Assembly: GCF_900155985.1 (NCBI RefSeq)
Contig: NZ_FTMA01000003.1
Location: 283,778 to 347,777, forward strand
Source: Maribacter ulvicola
GTDB taxonomy: Bacteria; Bacteroidota; Bacteroidia; Flavobacteriales; Flavobacteriaceae
Length of the DNA stretch: 64,000 nucleotides
Reading direction: 5' to 3'
Shown here: piece by piece, positions 25,948-34,831 of the stretch
How positions within the stretch are numbered: position 1 is the stretch's first letter
Layout of the letters: each line of letters opens with the position of its first letter
Translations under genes and position numbers: made by a program
Notes under the pieces: model-generated
Database searches by the model: none
Told to the model about the DNA's origin: nothing
What the model saw: the letters and a program-made list of their open reading frames with translations, nothing else

Positions 25948-27219
25948 ATGGCAGTAGATTTATTGTTAGGCCTACAATGGGGTGACGAAGGAAAAGGAAA
26001 AATTGTTGATGTATTAACTCAAGATTACGACATTATTGCACGTTTTCAAGGTGGACCAAATGCCGGTCACACTTTAGAATTTGATGGAATAAAGCATGTA
26101 CTGCATACTATTCCTTCCGGAATATTTCATAAAAATGCAGTGAACGTAGTTGGTAACGGTGTTGTAATAGACCCTGTTATTTTTAAAAAAGAATTAGATG
26201 CATTGAAAAAATTCAATTTAGATATAAACTCTAAGTTATTCATTTCAAGAAAAGCGCACTTAATTTTACCCACCCACCGTTTACTTGATGCCGCTTCTGA
26301 AGCATCTAAAGGAAAAGCCAAAATTGGTTCTACCTTAAAAGGAATTGGCCCTACTTATATGGACAAAACCGGCAGAAACGGTATGCGTATCGGTGACCTT
26401 GAATTAAGTGACTGGAAAGAAAAATACCGTAGCCTTGCGAACAAACACGAAGCTATGATCAATTTCTATGATGTTGACATCCAATACGATCTTGCTGAAT
26501 TAGAAGCTGATTTCTTTAAAGCGGTAGAAGAGCTAAAATTATTGACCTTCATTGATAGCGAAGAATATTTGTACCAAGCTCAGAAAGCAGGTAAAAAAAT
26601 ATTAGCTGAAGGCGCCCAAGGATCATTATTAGATATCGATTTTGGAACATACCCATTTGTAACCTCATCAAATACCACTGCAGCAGGCGCATGTACTGGT
26701 CTTGGAGTTGCCCCAAACCAAATTGGAGCAGTAAAAGGTATCTTTAAAGCATATACAACAAGAGTAGGTAGCGGACCTTTTCCTACAGAATTATTTGACG
26801 AAGATGGCGAAACCATGGCTCGCGTAGGAAACGAATTTGGCGCTACTACTGGTAGACCAAGACGTTGTGGTTGGTTAGATTTAGTAGCATTAAAATATGC
26901 GGTGCGTGTAAATGGAGTTACTGAACTAATGATGATGAAAGGTGATGTACTGAGTGGTTTTAATAAACTTAAAATCTGTACAGCATACCATTACAAAGGA
27001 GAGCAAATTGAGCACTTCCCTTACAATATTGAAGCAGAAAATGTTACGCCTGTTTATTCAGAAATGGACGGGTGGAAAGAAGATCTAACAAATATGACAT
27101 CTGCAGACCAATTACCAAAAGCACTTAATGAGTATATAGCATTTCTTGAAAAAGAATTAGAAGTGCCAATTAAGATTGTTTCAGTAGGTCCAGATAGAAC
27201 TCAAACAATTCTAAAATAG
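25948..27219 (+). CDS. purA: Adenylosuccinate synthetase
   Basis: PurA joins IMP and aspartate using GTP, the first committed step to AMP. The N-terminal loop QWGDEGKGK (catalytic Asp13) and PNAGHTLEF with the catalytic His are intact. Other motifs are GIGPTYMDK, AQGSLLDIDFGTYPFVTSS, TTGRPRRCGWLD and VSVGPDR near the end. The 423-aa length is standard. The gene ends with a strong terminator at 27253-27294. Confidence 0.97.
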   Translation: MAVDLLLGLQWGDEGKGKIVDVLTQDYDIIARFQGGPNAGHTLEFDGIKHVLHTIPSGIFHKNAVNVVGNGVVIDPVIFKKELDALKKFNLDINSKLFISRKAHLILPTHRLLDAASEASKGKAKIGSTLKGIGPTYMDKTGRNGMRIGDLELSDWKEKYRSLANKHEAMINFYDVDIQYDLAELEADFFKAVEELKLLTFIDSEEYLYQAQKAGKKILAEGAQGSLLDIDFGTYPFVTSSNTTAAGACTGLGVAPNQIGAVKGIFKAYTTRVGSGPFPTELFDEDGETMARVGNEFGATTGRPRRCGWLDLVALKYAVRVNGVTELMMMKGDVLSGFNKLKICTAYHYKGEQIEHFPYNIEAENVTPVYSEMDGWKEDLTNMTSADQLPKALNEYIAFLEKELEVPIKIVSVGPDRTQTILK

Positions 27220-27252
27220 TCGTACAACGACTCACACAGGTTGTTCAACCTC

Positions 27253-27294
27253 AAAGAATGGCGATTTAGGGAAATACCTTTATCGCCATTCTTT
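27253..27294 (+). terminator. Terminator of fur-purA
   Basis: AAAGAATGGCGAT (27253-27265) pairs with ATCGCCATTCTTT (27282-27294), with a 16-nt apical region that itself contains a short AGG/CCT stem. A run of Ts follows to 27300. Confidence 0.9.
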
Positions 27295-27355
27295 TTTTTT
27301 GTAATTTCAAGCTTGTGTAAAATATACATTTTACCACTTAACCACAAACCAACAA

Positions 27356-28153
27356 ATGACAAGAACGACCTACTCAACTCTTCTTTTCTTTCTCATTCTT
27401 ACAACCGCTTGTAAAACAGAAAAAAAAGAAAAAGTAGAAGAACGGACACCTACCCAACAAAAAACCGATAATGAATGGATAACCCTTTTTGACGGTACAA
27501 CTACCAAAGGTTGGCGCGCTTACAACGGAAAAGAACTACCACCAGGTTGGATCGCTAGAGATGGTGAATTACAATTTGATACCGAACTAGGTATGGAACA
27601 AGATTATACCGGTGGCACAGACATTATTTATGGTGCCGAAGAATTCGATAATTTTGAGCTCTACGTAGAATGGAAGTTACCAAAAGGAGGAAATAGCGGT
27701 ATTTTCTACCATTTAAAAGAAAGTTATGATAGTCCACCGGAAGTTTCTCCAGAGTATCAATTGATCGATGATGAAAACTACGCCAGTATTCACGACTTAA
27801 CAGACTATAACTTAAGTTTAGGCTATACGGACAAACCCGAAGAGTTAAAACCATTACAACAGACTGCTTCTGATTATGCAATGCATGCCGCTAATCCTGA
27901 GGGAAAAATATTGAACCCTGTTGGAGAATGGAACACTACAAGAATCATATTCACACCTGAGCAAGTAGAACACTGGCTAAATGGCAAAAAAGTAGTGTCA
28001 TTTGTACCATGGGATGAAGCTTGGTACGAGAAAAAAAATTCAGATAAATGGAAGAACAGCAAAGACTACGGCAAGTTCAAAACTGGCTATATTGGCTTTC
28101 AAGATCACTCTAGCCCTATCTGGTTCAGAAACATAAAAATCAAAAAACTTTAA
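27356..28153 (+). CDS. DUF1080 lipoprotein, 3-keto-disaccharide hydrolase-like
   Basis: A 265-aa exported lipoprotein (lipobox LTTAC). The concanavalin-like DUF1080 fold is marked by WITLFDGTTTKGWRAYNG, FELYVEWKLPKGGNSGIFYH and the C-terminal GYIGFQDHSSPIWFRNIKIKKL-type ending. Family members in the gut and environment hydrolyse 3-keto-glycosides made by dedicated dehydrogenases. It is the first gene of the sugar-oxidation cluster and lies 10 nt before the oxidoreductase gene. The substrate is not known, and the activity is assigned from the family. Confidence 0.82.
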   Translation: MTRTTYSTLLFFLILTTACKTEKKEKVEERTPTQQKTDNEWITLFDGTTTKGWRAYNGKELPPGWIARDGELQFDTELGMEQDYTGGTDIIYGAEEFDNFELYVEWKLPKGGNSGIFYHLKESYDSPPEVSPEYQLIDDENYASIHDLTDYNLSLGYTDKPEELKPLQQTASDYAMHAANPEGKILNPVGEWNTTRIIFTPEQVEHWLNGKKVVSFVPWDEAWYEKKNSDKWKNSKDYGKFKTGYIGFQDHSSPIWFRNIKIKKL

Positions 28154-28163
28154 CCAACAATCA

Positions 28164-29600
28164 ATGAATAAAAGAGACTTTTTAAAAAATGCTGCGGCGT
28201 TGTCTACCTTTGTACTATTACCATCTGGACTTTGGTCTTGTAAAAAAGAAAAAGAGAAATTAACAAGGTTACGTACCGCCCATATTGGTGTTGGTAATAT
28301 GGGAGCTGAAGACTTGAAAGCAATTTCATCACACAGTAAAGTTGATGTTACCGTATTGTGTGATGTAGATGCCAATAACTTAGCAGCAGCAAAAAAATTG
28401 CATCCAAACGCCAAAACATATTCAGATTACAGAGTTATGTTGAAAGAAATGGGTGATGAAATTGATGCTGTGGTCGTTTCCACTCCGGATCACACCCATG
28501 CACCCGCTTCAATGATGGCTATGGAAATGGACAAACCAGTGTATTGTCAAAAACCATTGACCCATTATGTCTCTGAAGCTAGAGCAATGAACAAGCTTGC
28601 AGCAGAAAAAGGTTTGGTGACCCAAATGGGAATTCAGGTACATTCATTTTATGATTACAAACTTGCAACCTTATTAATACAATCTGGAATTATTGGAAAA
28701 GTACACACCGTACGCGCCTGGTCTCCTAAAGATTGGGGTTATGACGGACCAGAACCTACAGGGTCTGACCCAGTACCTGAATCATTAGATTGGAATTTGT
28801 GGTTGGGAACGTCAGCTGAAAGACCATATAAAGAAGGTTTCTACCACCCTGGAAACTGGAGAAAACTAGTTGATTACGGTTGTGGTACCTTAGGTGATAT
28901 GGGGGTTCATATTTTTGACACGCCTTATAATGCATTAGCATTACAAGTACCAAAAACCATTAAAAACGAATGCAGAGAACCAAATGGTTTTGGGTTTCCA
29001 CAAAAAAATGTAGTTACTTATGAGTTTCCTCAAACGGAATTTACCACAGAAACATTAAAATGGGTTTGGTACGATGGTCCGGGTGCTCCAAAAGATCATG
29101 AAGATTTAATATTGCCGGGCGCAGAGAACAAGACAACAACGGAAGATGCATCTGGAGATTCTATGGAAGACAAAATGTCCTTAGACACCAAAACAGCAAA
29201 AGAAGGGACCTTACCTGACCAAGGAGCCATGTTCATAGGTGAAAAAGGAAGGTTATTACTACCTCATTTTATGCAGTTACCTAAAAAAATAGTAGACGGC
29301 AAATATGTGGATATCTCAGCAGAAATAGAAGCCGTAGGAAAAGCGAACAATATGGGTGAACCAATTCGCAACTATAATACGGAAGGTCCTAAACATTATC
29401 ACCAATTTGTTGACGCTTGTTTAGGTACTGATGAAACTACAGCACCGTTTTCATATGCATCTAGACTAACCGAAACTATATTATTAGGCGTAATTGCTGG
29501 CAGATTCCCAAATCAAGTTTTACACTGGGATAGTGAAAATGCAAAATTTGCAGAAGAAGAAGCTAACGCCTATTTAGAAGGTGATTATAGAAATTTCTAA
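28164..29600 (+). CDS. Exported Gfo/Idh/MocA family oxidoreductase
   Basis: A 478-aa NAD(P)-dependent sugar dehydrogenase-like protein. The N-terminus MNKRDFLKNAA followed by a hydrophobic stretch and WSC (Cys26) resembles a Tat-type lipoprotein signal, although it has KR rather than the twin arginine. The Rossmann loop GVGNMG is at 42-47, followed by VSTPDHTHAP and the conserved Lys of CQKPL. The C-terminal domain has DYGCGTLGDMGVHIFD. Exported members of this family usually keep a tightly bound cofactor. It probably oxidises a sugar at C3, an inference from the neighbours. Confidence 0.85.
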   Translation: MNKRDFLKNAAALSTFVLLPSGLWSCKKEKEKLTRLRTAHIGVGNMGAEDLKAISSHSKVDVTVLCDVDANNLAAAKKLHPNAKTYSDYRVMLKEMGDEIDAVVVSTPDHTHAPASMMAMEMDKPVYCQKPLTHYVSEARAMNKLAAEKGLVTQMGIQVHSFYDYKLATLLIQSGIIGKVHTVRAWSPKDWGYDGPEPTGSDPVPESLDWNLWLGTSAERPYKEGFYHPGNWRKLVDYGCGTLGDMGVHIFDTPYNALALQVPKTIKNECREPNGFGFPQKNVVTYEFPQTEFTTETLKWVWYDGPGAPKDHEDLILPGAENKTTTEDASGDSMEDKMSLDTKTAKEGTLPDQGAMFIGEKGRLLLPHFMQLPKKIVDGKYVDISAEIEAVGKANNMGEPIRNYNTEGPKHYHQFVDACLGTDETTAPFSYASRLTETILLGVIAGRFPNQVLHWDSENAKFAEEEANAYLEGDYRNF

Positions 29601-29618
29601 ACCATTTTTTAAACATAC

Positions 29619-29646
29619 AAAATAACCACTTTCGAGTGGTTATTTT
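29619..29646 (+). terminator. Terminator or attenuator after the oxidoreductase gene
   Basis: AAAATAACCACT-TTCG-AGTGGTTATTTT is a 12-bp stem with a UUCG tetraloop and a U-rich end. It separates the first two cluster genes from the large heme protein, so the cluster may form two transcription units or be partly attenuated here. Confidence 0.88.
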
Positions 29647-29690
29647 ATATCTACTCTTCACAGAACGGACCACAAACAACTTAATCAATA

Positions 29691-32600
29691 ATGACAAATT
29701 TTTTCACAAACACTTATAGATACGCACTACTACTCATAGGCGTACTATATATTCAGAGCTGCTCAGAAAACAAAGAACCTATAGTTCAAATTAAACCACA
29801 TTCTTCAATAGTCTTTATAGGAAACAACTTAGGCTCTAGAATGTTGAATTATGGTAGTTTGGAAACAGAATTACAAATGCGCTACCCTACAGATTCTCTT
29901 ATCATAAGAAATATGTGTGATGGTGGTGACACCCCTGGTTTCAGACCTCATTCCGGTCGTGTTTCTCCATGGGCTTTTCCGGGTGCAGAAAAATTTCAAA
30001 CCGAACTAGCTCAAAAATCTGGCAGCCAAGGTGTATTTGAAACACCTGACGAGTGGTTAACACGCTTAAACACCGATATCATATTAGCGTTTTTTGGATA
30101 TAACGGATCTTTTGAAGGAGCTGATGGATTAGAAAATTACAAGGCAGAATTAGATGCATTTATAAAACATACATTAAAACAAAAATATAACGGAACATCG
30201 GCACCACAGTTAGTATTGGTGTCACCAATTGCCTTTGAAGATATATCTGACCATTTAGATGTACCCAATGGAATTTCAGAAAATGAAAATCTTAAAGCAT
30301 ACACTGAGGCAATGAAAGAAGTAAGTGCTGCCAATTCTGTTCCGTTTATAGATGCATTTACCCCATCAAAAAACTGGTTTAACAATACCAATGAAAATTT
30401 AACCATTGATGGTTCTCAATTGAACGAAGCAGGTTATGATTCTTTGGCAAAGCTATTGGCAGATGAGCTCACAGGAAATAAATCTGTAAAATCTCAAAGT
30501 AATAAAGTTGCCGTCAACGAAGCTATCAAAGAGAAAAATTTCTATTGGCACAATGATTATAAAATACCCAACGGAGTTCATGTTTTTGGTAGACGCCATG
30601 CTCCTTATGGTCCAGACAACTATCCTTTTGAAATTACAAAAACAAGAGAGCTAACAGCTATTAGAGACTCATCTATTTGGGCAACTGTTAATGGTAATTC
30701 ATACGACATAAAATCTGCCGATGATAGAACCAGCAAGCTACCTCCTGTAGAAACCAATTACAATTTAGGTAACGGAGAAAAGGTACACTATAAATATGGA
30801 GAAGAAGCTATTAATACACTTCGTGTACCATCGGGTTACAAGGTTGAACTATTTGCTTCTGAAAAAGAATTTCCAAATTTGGCAAACCCGGCACAAATAT
30901 CTTTTGACAATAAAGGCAGGCTTTGGGTGGCTACACTCCCCTCTTATCCGCATTACAAGCCCGGTGACGCAAAACCGAATGATAAAATTATCATATTAGA
31001 AGATACCGATAATGATGGAAAAGCAGATAAAGAAACCGTCTTTGCGGACAATTTGCATTTACCCATAGGCTTTGAATTTACCCCAGAAGGAGTATATGTT
31101 AGTCAAGGCACTAACTTAAAATTATACACTGATACCGATGGTGATGACAAGGCAGACAAAGTTGAAATTGTATTAAGCGGTTTTGATGACCATGATACCC
31201 ACCATGCCATATCAGCATTTTGTGCAGATCCTTCAGGGGCTTTTTATATGTCTGAAGGCGTATTTCTTCATACAAATGTTGAAACGTCATATGGAACTGT
31301 TAGAGCTACCAATGGCGGATTTTACAGGTATAATCCCCAGAGAAAACACTTAGAGCGTACACTACAAGTATCTATACCTAACCCGTGGGGTATTGCATTT
31401 GATGAATGGGGACAGGATTTCTTTTTACATACTTCAGGTCCTAAAGTAAACTGGATGATGCCAAGTTCATTAAAACCAATTTACGGCGTTGCCGCACCTT
31501 TGACTAAAGGCTTAATTGAAGCAGAACACCGTGTAAGGCCAACTTCAGGAATGGAATTTATTTCTAGCAGCCATTTCCCTGATGAAGTTCAAGGTGATAT
31601 GTTATTAGCTAATTCTATAGGATTTTTAGGATTAAAACAACACCAAATGATGGAAGACGGCACAGGCTACTCTTCAAAACACAGACAAGACCTAATTACC
31701 AGTACCGATCCTAATTTTAGACCCGTTGAATTAGAATTTGCACCTGATGGCTCATTATATCTAGTTGATTGGCATAATGTTTTAATAGGCCATATGCAAC
31801 ATAATGCCCGTGACCCGTTACGTGATCATGTACATGGTAGAATTTACAGAATTACCTACCCATCTAGACCTTTAGTAACACCCGCTAAAATTGATGGAGC
31901 TTCTATTCCTGAATTATTTGAAAACCTTAAATTACCTGAATACAGAACCAGATACAGAACCCGCCGCGAGTTAAGAGGTAGAGCTACTGATGAAGTTTTA
32001 AAATATGTAAATACATGGGTAGATAATTTAGATAAAAACGACAGTAACTATGAACATAATCGCTTAGAAGCACTTTGGGTATCATGGGGTTTAAATAAAG
32101 TAAACGCTGATCTTTTAGCTTCCTTGTTAAAATCTGAGGACCACAGAGTACGTGCTGCATCCGTAAGGGTAGTGAGGTACATGGGACACCAATTAAATAA
32201 CTCGCAAGAGTTATTAAAAACAGCTGCTGCCGACACACACGGCAGAGTAAGACTAGAAACTATAACCGCAGCGTCTTGGCTACCACAATCAGAAGGCTTG
32301 GAAATCTTAAATATAGCCAGAAATCATCCTTTAGATGACTGGATGGAAGGTGCTTTCAATTTTGCAGAAAAAAGATTAACAGGTAATTTTTTAGAGAAAA
32401 CCAAAGAAAAAACCCTTGCTTCACATTTAAAAGGGAATGATTTAGAAGTTTTTATCAAAGGAAAAAAGATTTACGAAACAGAAGGTTACTGTATTACCTG
32501 TCACCAAGAAAGTGGCACCGGTCTTCAAAAAGCAGGGTACCCAACATTAGTAGGTCAGGAATGGGTTTTAGGTAATGAAGAGCGCTTGATAAAACTTGCA

Positions 32601-32849
32601 CTTCACGGTCTTTACGGACCAATGACCATTGAGGGCAATCATTATGAAGGTCAAGTACCCATGATGGCTTTTAAAGGCTTATTGAAAGATGATGAAGTTG
32701 CCGCCGTACTTACTTATGTAAGAAATTCATTTGGGAACAAAGCTTCAGTCATTGATCCTAGCAAGGTAAAAGAAGTAAGAGAGGCAACCAAAGATCGTAA
32801 CAATTTCTACACGGCAGACGAGTTGCTAGAAGAACATCCAATGAAATAA
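29691..32849 (+). CDS. Large exported dehydrogenase-like c-type cytochrome with SGNH-like domain
   Basis: A 1052-aa lipoprotein (signal ends YIQSC). An SGNH-like domain comes first (about 35-280), then a beta-propeller of the PVC-type membrane-bound dehydrogenase group (about 380-700) with FDNKGRLWVATLPSYP and two Asp-rich loops (DTDNDGKADK, DTDGDDKADK) that look calcium-binding. HEAT-like helices follow (about 740-890), then a cytochrome c domain with CITCH at 934-938 and a candidate axial Met further on. The SGNH domain has lost its catalytic Ser (FIGNNLGS) and His (DGSQLNEAGY). It could pass electrons from sugar oxidation to the respiratory chain. Confidence 0.85.
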   Translation: MTNFFTNTYRYALLLIGVLYIQSCSENKEPIVQIKPHSSIVFIGNNLGSRMLNYGSLETELQMRYPTDSLIIRNMCDGGDTPGFRPHSGRVSPWAFPGAEKFQTELAQKSGSQGVFETPDEWLTRLNTDIILAFFGYNGSFEGADGLENYKAELDAFIKHTLKQKYNGTSAPQLVLVSPIAFEDISDHLDVPNGISENENLKAYTEAMKEVSAANSVPFIDAFTPSKNWFNNTNENLTIDGSQLNEAGYDSLAKLLADELTGNKSVKSQSNKVAVNEAIKEKNFYWHNDYKIPNGVHVFGRRHAPYGPDNYPFEITKTRELTAIRDSSIWATVNGNSYDIKSADDRTSKLPPVETNYNLGNGEKVHYKYGEEAINTLRVPSGYKVELFASEKEFPNLANPAQISFDNKGRLWVATLPSYPHYKPGDAKPNDKIIILEDTDNDGKADKETVFADNLHLPIGFEFTPEGVYVSQGTNLKLYTDTDGDDKADKVEIVLSGFDDHDTHHAISAFCADPSGAFYMSEGVFLHTNVETSYGTVRATNGGFYRYNPQRKHLERTLQVSIPNPWGIAFDEWGQDFFLHTSGPKVNWMMPSSLKPIYGVAAPLTKGLIEAEHRVRPTSGMEFISSSHFPDEVQGDMLLANSIGFLGLKQHQMMEDGTGYSSKHRQDLITSTDPNFRPVELEFAPDGSLYLVDWHNVLIGHMQHNARDPLRDHVHGRIYRITYPSRPLVTPAKIDGASIPELFENLKLPEYRTRYRTRRELRGRATDEVLKYVNTWVDNLDKNDSNYEHNRLEALWVSWGLNKVNADLLASLLKSEDHRVRAASVRVVRYMGHQLNNSQELLKTAAADTHGRVRLETITAASWLPQSEGLEILNIARNHPLDDWMEGAFNFAEKRLTGNFLEKTKEKTLASHLKGNDLEVFIKGKKIYETEGYCITCHQESGTGLQKAGYPTLVGQEWVLGNEERLIKLALHGLYGPMTIEGNHYEGQVPMMAFKGLLKDDEVAAVLTYVRNSFGNKASVIDPSKVKEVREATKDRNNFYTADELLEEHPMK

Positions 32850-32869
32850 ACTACCATAACATTCACTTT

Positions 32870-33853
32870 ATGAAAAATAATTATATAATGATGCTGCTGC
32901 TATGCTTAGCAACGGCATGTGGAGAAAAATCAAAAGAAAAAAAAGAAGGGACTTTTGAAGAGACGAAAGCTCCACATATTGTTTTTGTGACCGGCGAGGA
33001 AGAATACCGATCAGAAGAAACCTTTCCTATGTTAGCTAAATTGGCAAAAAGAGAGCTAGGAGCAAAAGTTACAGTGGTCTATTCTGTAGATAGTTTAGGT
33101 TTTATAGACCCCAACAGAAGAGACCATATAGCCGGTTTAGAAGCTCTTAACACTGCAGATTTAATGGTTGTTTTCATGCGTTTTAGAAATTTACCAGAAC
33201 AAGAACGCGAATACATCACCAATTATGTGGAATCTGGTAAACCCATAGTAGGTTTCAGAACCAGCACCCATGCTTTTAAATATGAAAATGATTCTACCTT
33301 AACAGAATTTAATGCAGCCTGGCCGGCAAAAGTTTTTGGTCAACAATGGATCACTCATCATGGTCATTTTGATGATGGCAAATTTCCGGTAACGAACGTT
33401 ACCATAAAAGGGGATCAAGCAACAAATCCTATTTTAAATGGTTTTTCTGAATTTGAAGCTTACTCTTGGCTATATCATGTTGATGGAGGTAATTGGAAAC
33501 TTCAAGGAGATAGCGAACCATTTCTAATGGGACATTCCACAAAATCGCAACATGAAATGAATGGTAAATTAGAAGAATTTTCATTGGATAATCCTGTTGC
33601 TTGGACTAAAAGTTATACAGGTACATCAGGTAAAAAAGCCAGGGTATTCTTTACTACGCTTGGCCATCCATATGATTTTAAACTTACGCCAATGCGTAAA
33701 TTAGCTATGAACGGAATGTATTGGGCATTGGGTAAAGAAGACGATATTCCAAAAGATGGCGTAAATGTAACTTTAGATGAACCTTTCTTACCTAACAATT
33801 CTGGTTTCGGACAAAAATTTAAAAAGAATCAAAAACCGATCACTAATTTTTAA
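32870..33853 (+). CDS. ThuA-domain lipoprotein
   Basis: A 327-aa exported lipoprotein (MKNNYIMMLLLCLATAC, Cys17) with a class I glutamine amidotransferase-like ThuA fold. It shows IVFVTGEEEYRSEETFPMLAKL at the start, DLMVVFMRFRNLPEQE, PIVGFRTSTHAF, HHGHFDDGK and RVFFTTLGHPYDF. In rhizobia ThuA works with a ThuB dehydrogenase in 3-keto-trehalose metabolism. Its place in this cluster fits that chemistry. The exact reaction of ThuA is not settled, so I give only the domain name. Confidence 0.82.
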   Translation: MKNNYIMMLLLCLATACGEKSKEKKEGTFEETKAPHIVFVTGEEEYRSEETFPMLAKLAKRELGAKVTVVYSVDSLGFIDPNRRDHIAGLEALNTADLMVVFMRFRNLPEQEREYITNYVESGKPIVGFRTSTHAFKYENDSTLTEFNAAWPAKVFGQQWITHHGHFDDGKFPVTNVTIKGDQATNPILNGFSEFEAYSWLYHVDGGNWKLQGDSEPFLMGHSTKSQHEMNGKLEEFSLDNPVAWTKSYTGTSGKKARVFFTTLGHPYDFKLTPMRKLAMNGMYWALGKEDDIPKDGVNVTLDEPFLPNNSGFGQKFKKNQKPITNF

Positions 33854-33856
33854 ATT

Positions 33857-34699
33857 ATGGCACTATCCCGTAAAAATTTCATTAAAACTAGTGGATTAGG
33901 AGCCTTGGCATTAGGTACCGTATCTTTTAAATCTGATCAGAATGGCAGAACCACAGCCAAATATGTAGGCCATAACCTTAATATTGGCTTAGCCTCTTAT
34001 ACTCTTAGAAAATATAGTTTAGACGAGCTATTAGATATTACAGAACGGCTTAATTTAAAGGATGTAGCTTTAAAAAGTTTTCATTTACCCTATGACGCTG
34101 GTAAGAAAAAACTAAAATTTATTCATGATAAAGTTACCGCAAGAGGATTAAATTTATATGGTGGTGGTGTTATTACCATGAAAACCAGTGAAGATGTAGA
34201 AACCTATTTCAACTATGCCAATGATGCCGGTCTCCCTATGATAATAGGTACAACCGCCCATCATCTACTTCCATTAATAGAAGAAAAAGTGAAAGAGACC
34301 AATATTAAACTAGCCATACACAATCACGGTCCTGAAGACAACGTCTTTCCCTCTCCAAAAAGCATATATGACAAAATAAAAAAATTGGACTCTAGAATTG
34401 GTCTCTGTATAGATGTGGGTCACACCTATCGATTAGGTTTAAATCCTGCCGAAGAGCTCATCAAATATCAAGACAAATTATTTGACGTTCATATTAAAGA
34501 TATAGATGCTCCTATTGCAAAAGGTAACAAAACTATTTTAGGTCATGGTTCTATTGATATTCCAGAAATCTTAAACGCTTTAAGAAAGATCAAGTATTCT
34601 GGAGTTGTAGCGATAGAGTATGAGAAAGATGAAAACCATGCCATATACGGTCTATCTGAATCTGTTGGATATATAAGAGGAATTCTGAAGGTTACTTAA
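33857..34699 (+). CDS. Exported TIM-barrel sugar isomerase/epimerase-like protein
   Basis: A 280-aa protein of the AP-endonuclease 2 / xylose isomerase-like TIM-barrel superfamily. The N-terminus MALSRKNFIKTSGLGALALG looks like a Tat-type signal with SRKNFIK rather than a perfect twin arginine. Later motifs are IGLASYTLRKYSL, AIHNHGPED, CIDVGHTYRLG, DVHIKD and VAIEYEKDE, which carry the usual metal-binding Glu/Asp/His residues. It starts 3 nt after the ThuA gene. In related clusters such proteins act on 3-keto-sugars; here that is inferred. Confidence 0.8.
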   Translation: MALSRKNFIKTSGLGALALGTVSFKSDQNGRTTAKYVGHNLNIGLASYTLRKYSLDELLDITERLNLKDVALKSFHLPYDAGKKKLKFIHDKVTARGLNLYGGGVITMKTSEDVETYFNYANDAGLPMIIGTTAHHLLPLIEEKVKETNIKLAIHNHGPEDNVFPSPKSIYDKIKKLDSRIGLCIDVGHTYRLGLNPAEELIKYQDKLFDVHIKDIDAPIAKGNKTILGHGSIDIPEILNALRKIKYSGVVAIEYEKDENHAIYGLSESVGYIRGILKVT

Positions 34700-34809
34700 C
34701 AAAATTATTTCTACAAAACCCCTAAATTATAAACCTAGATAGATAAGCAAACTTTAGAAAACAAATCCCAAAAGTATCATAACCATGACAAGGCTCTTTT
34801 AAAATGTCC

Positions 34810-34817
34810 TATTTTTG
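34810..34817 (+). promoter_or_regulatory. -7 element of the OstA-like gene
   Basis: TATTTTTG lies 14 nt before the TTG start at 34832. ATGACA at 34785-34790, 19 nt upstream, is a weak -33 candidate. The rest of the 132-nt intergenic stretch (34700-34831) holds nothing else that I recognise. Confidence 0.5.
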
Positions 34818-34831
34818 AAAAAATTTTTAGG

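Noticed and set aside
27238..27251. AGGTTG-TT-CAACCT palindrome after purA
   Set aside because: A short 6-bp palindrome downstream of a gene, next to a real terminator; it could be chance and no target gene is in the right place.
28040..28414. Open frame of 124 codons on the minus strand
   Set aside because: It spans the DUF1080/oxidoreductase junction antisense to two well-supported genes and has no protein features of its own.
29691..30530. Functional SGNH esterase domain
   Set aside because: The catalytic Ser and His positions are replaced, so an esterase call is not supported even though the fold is recognisable.
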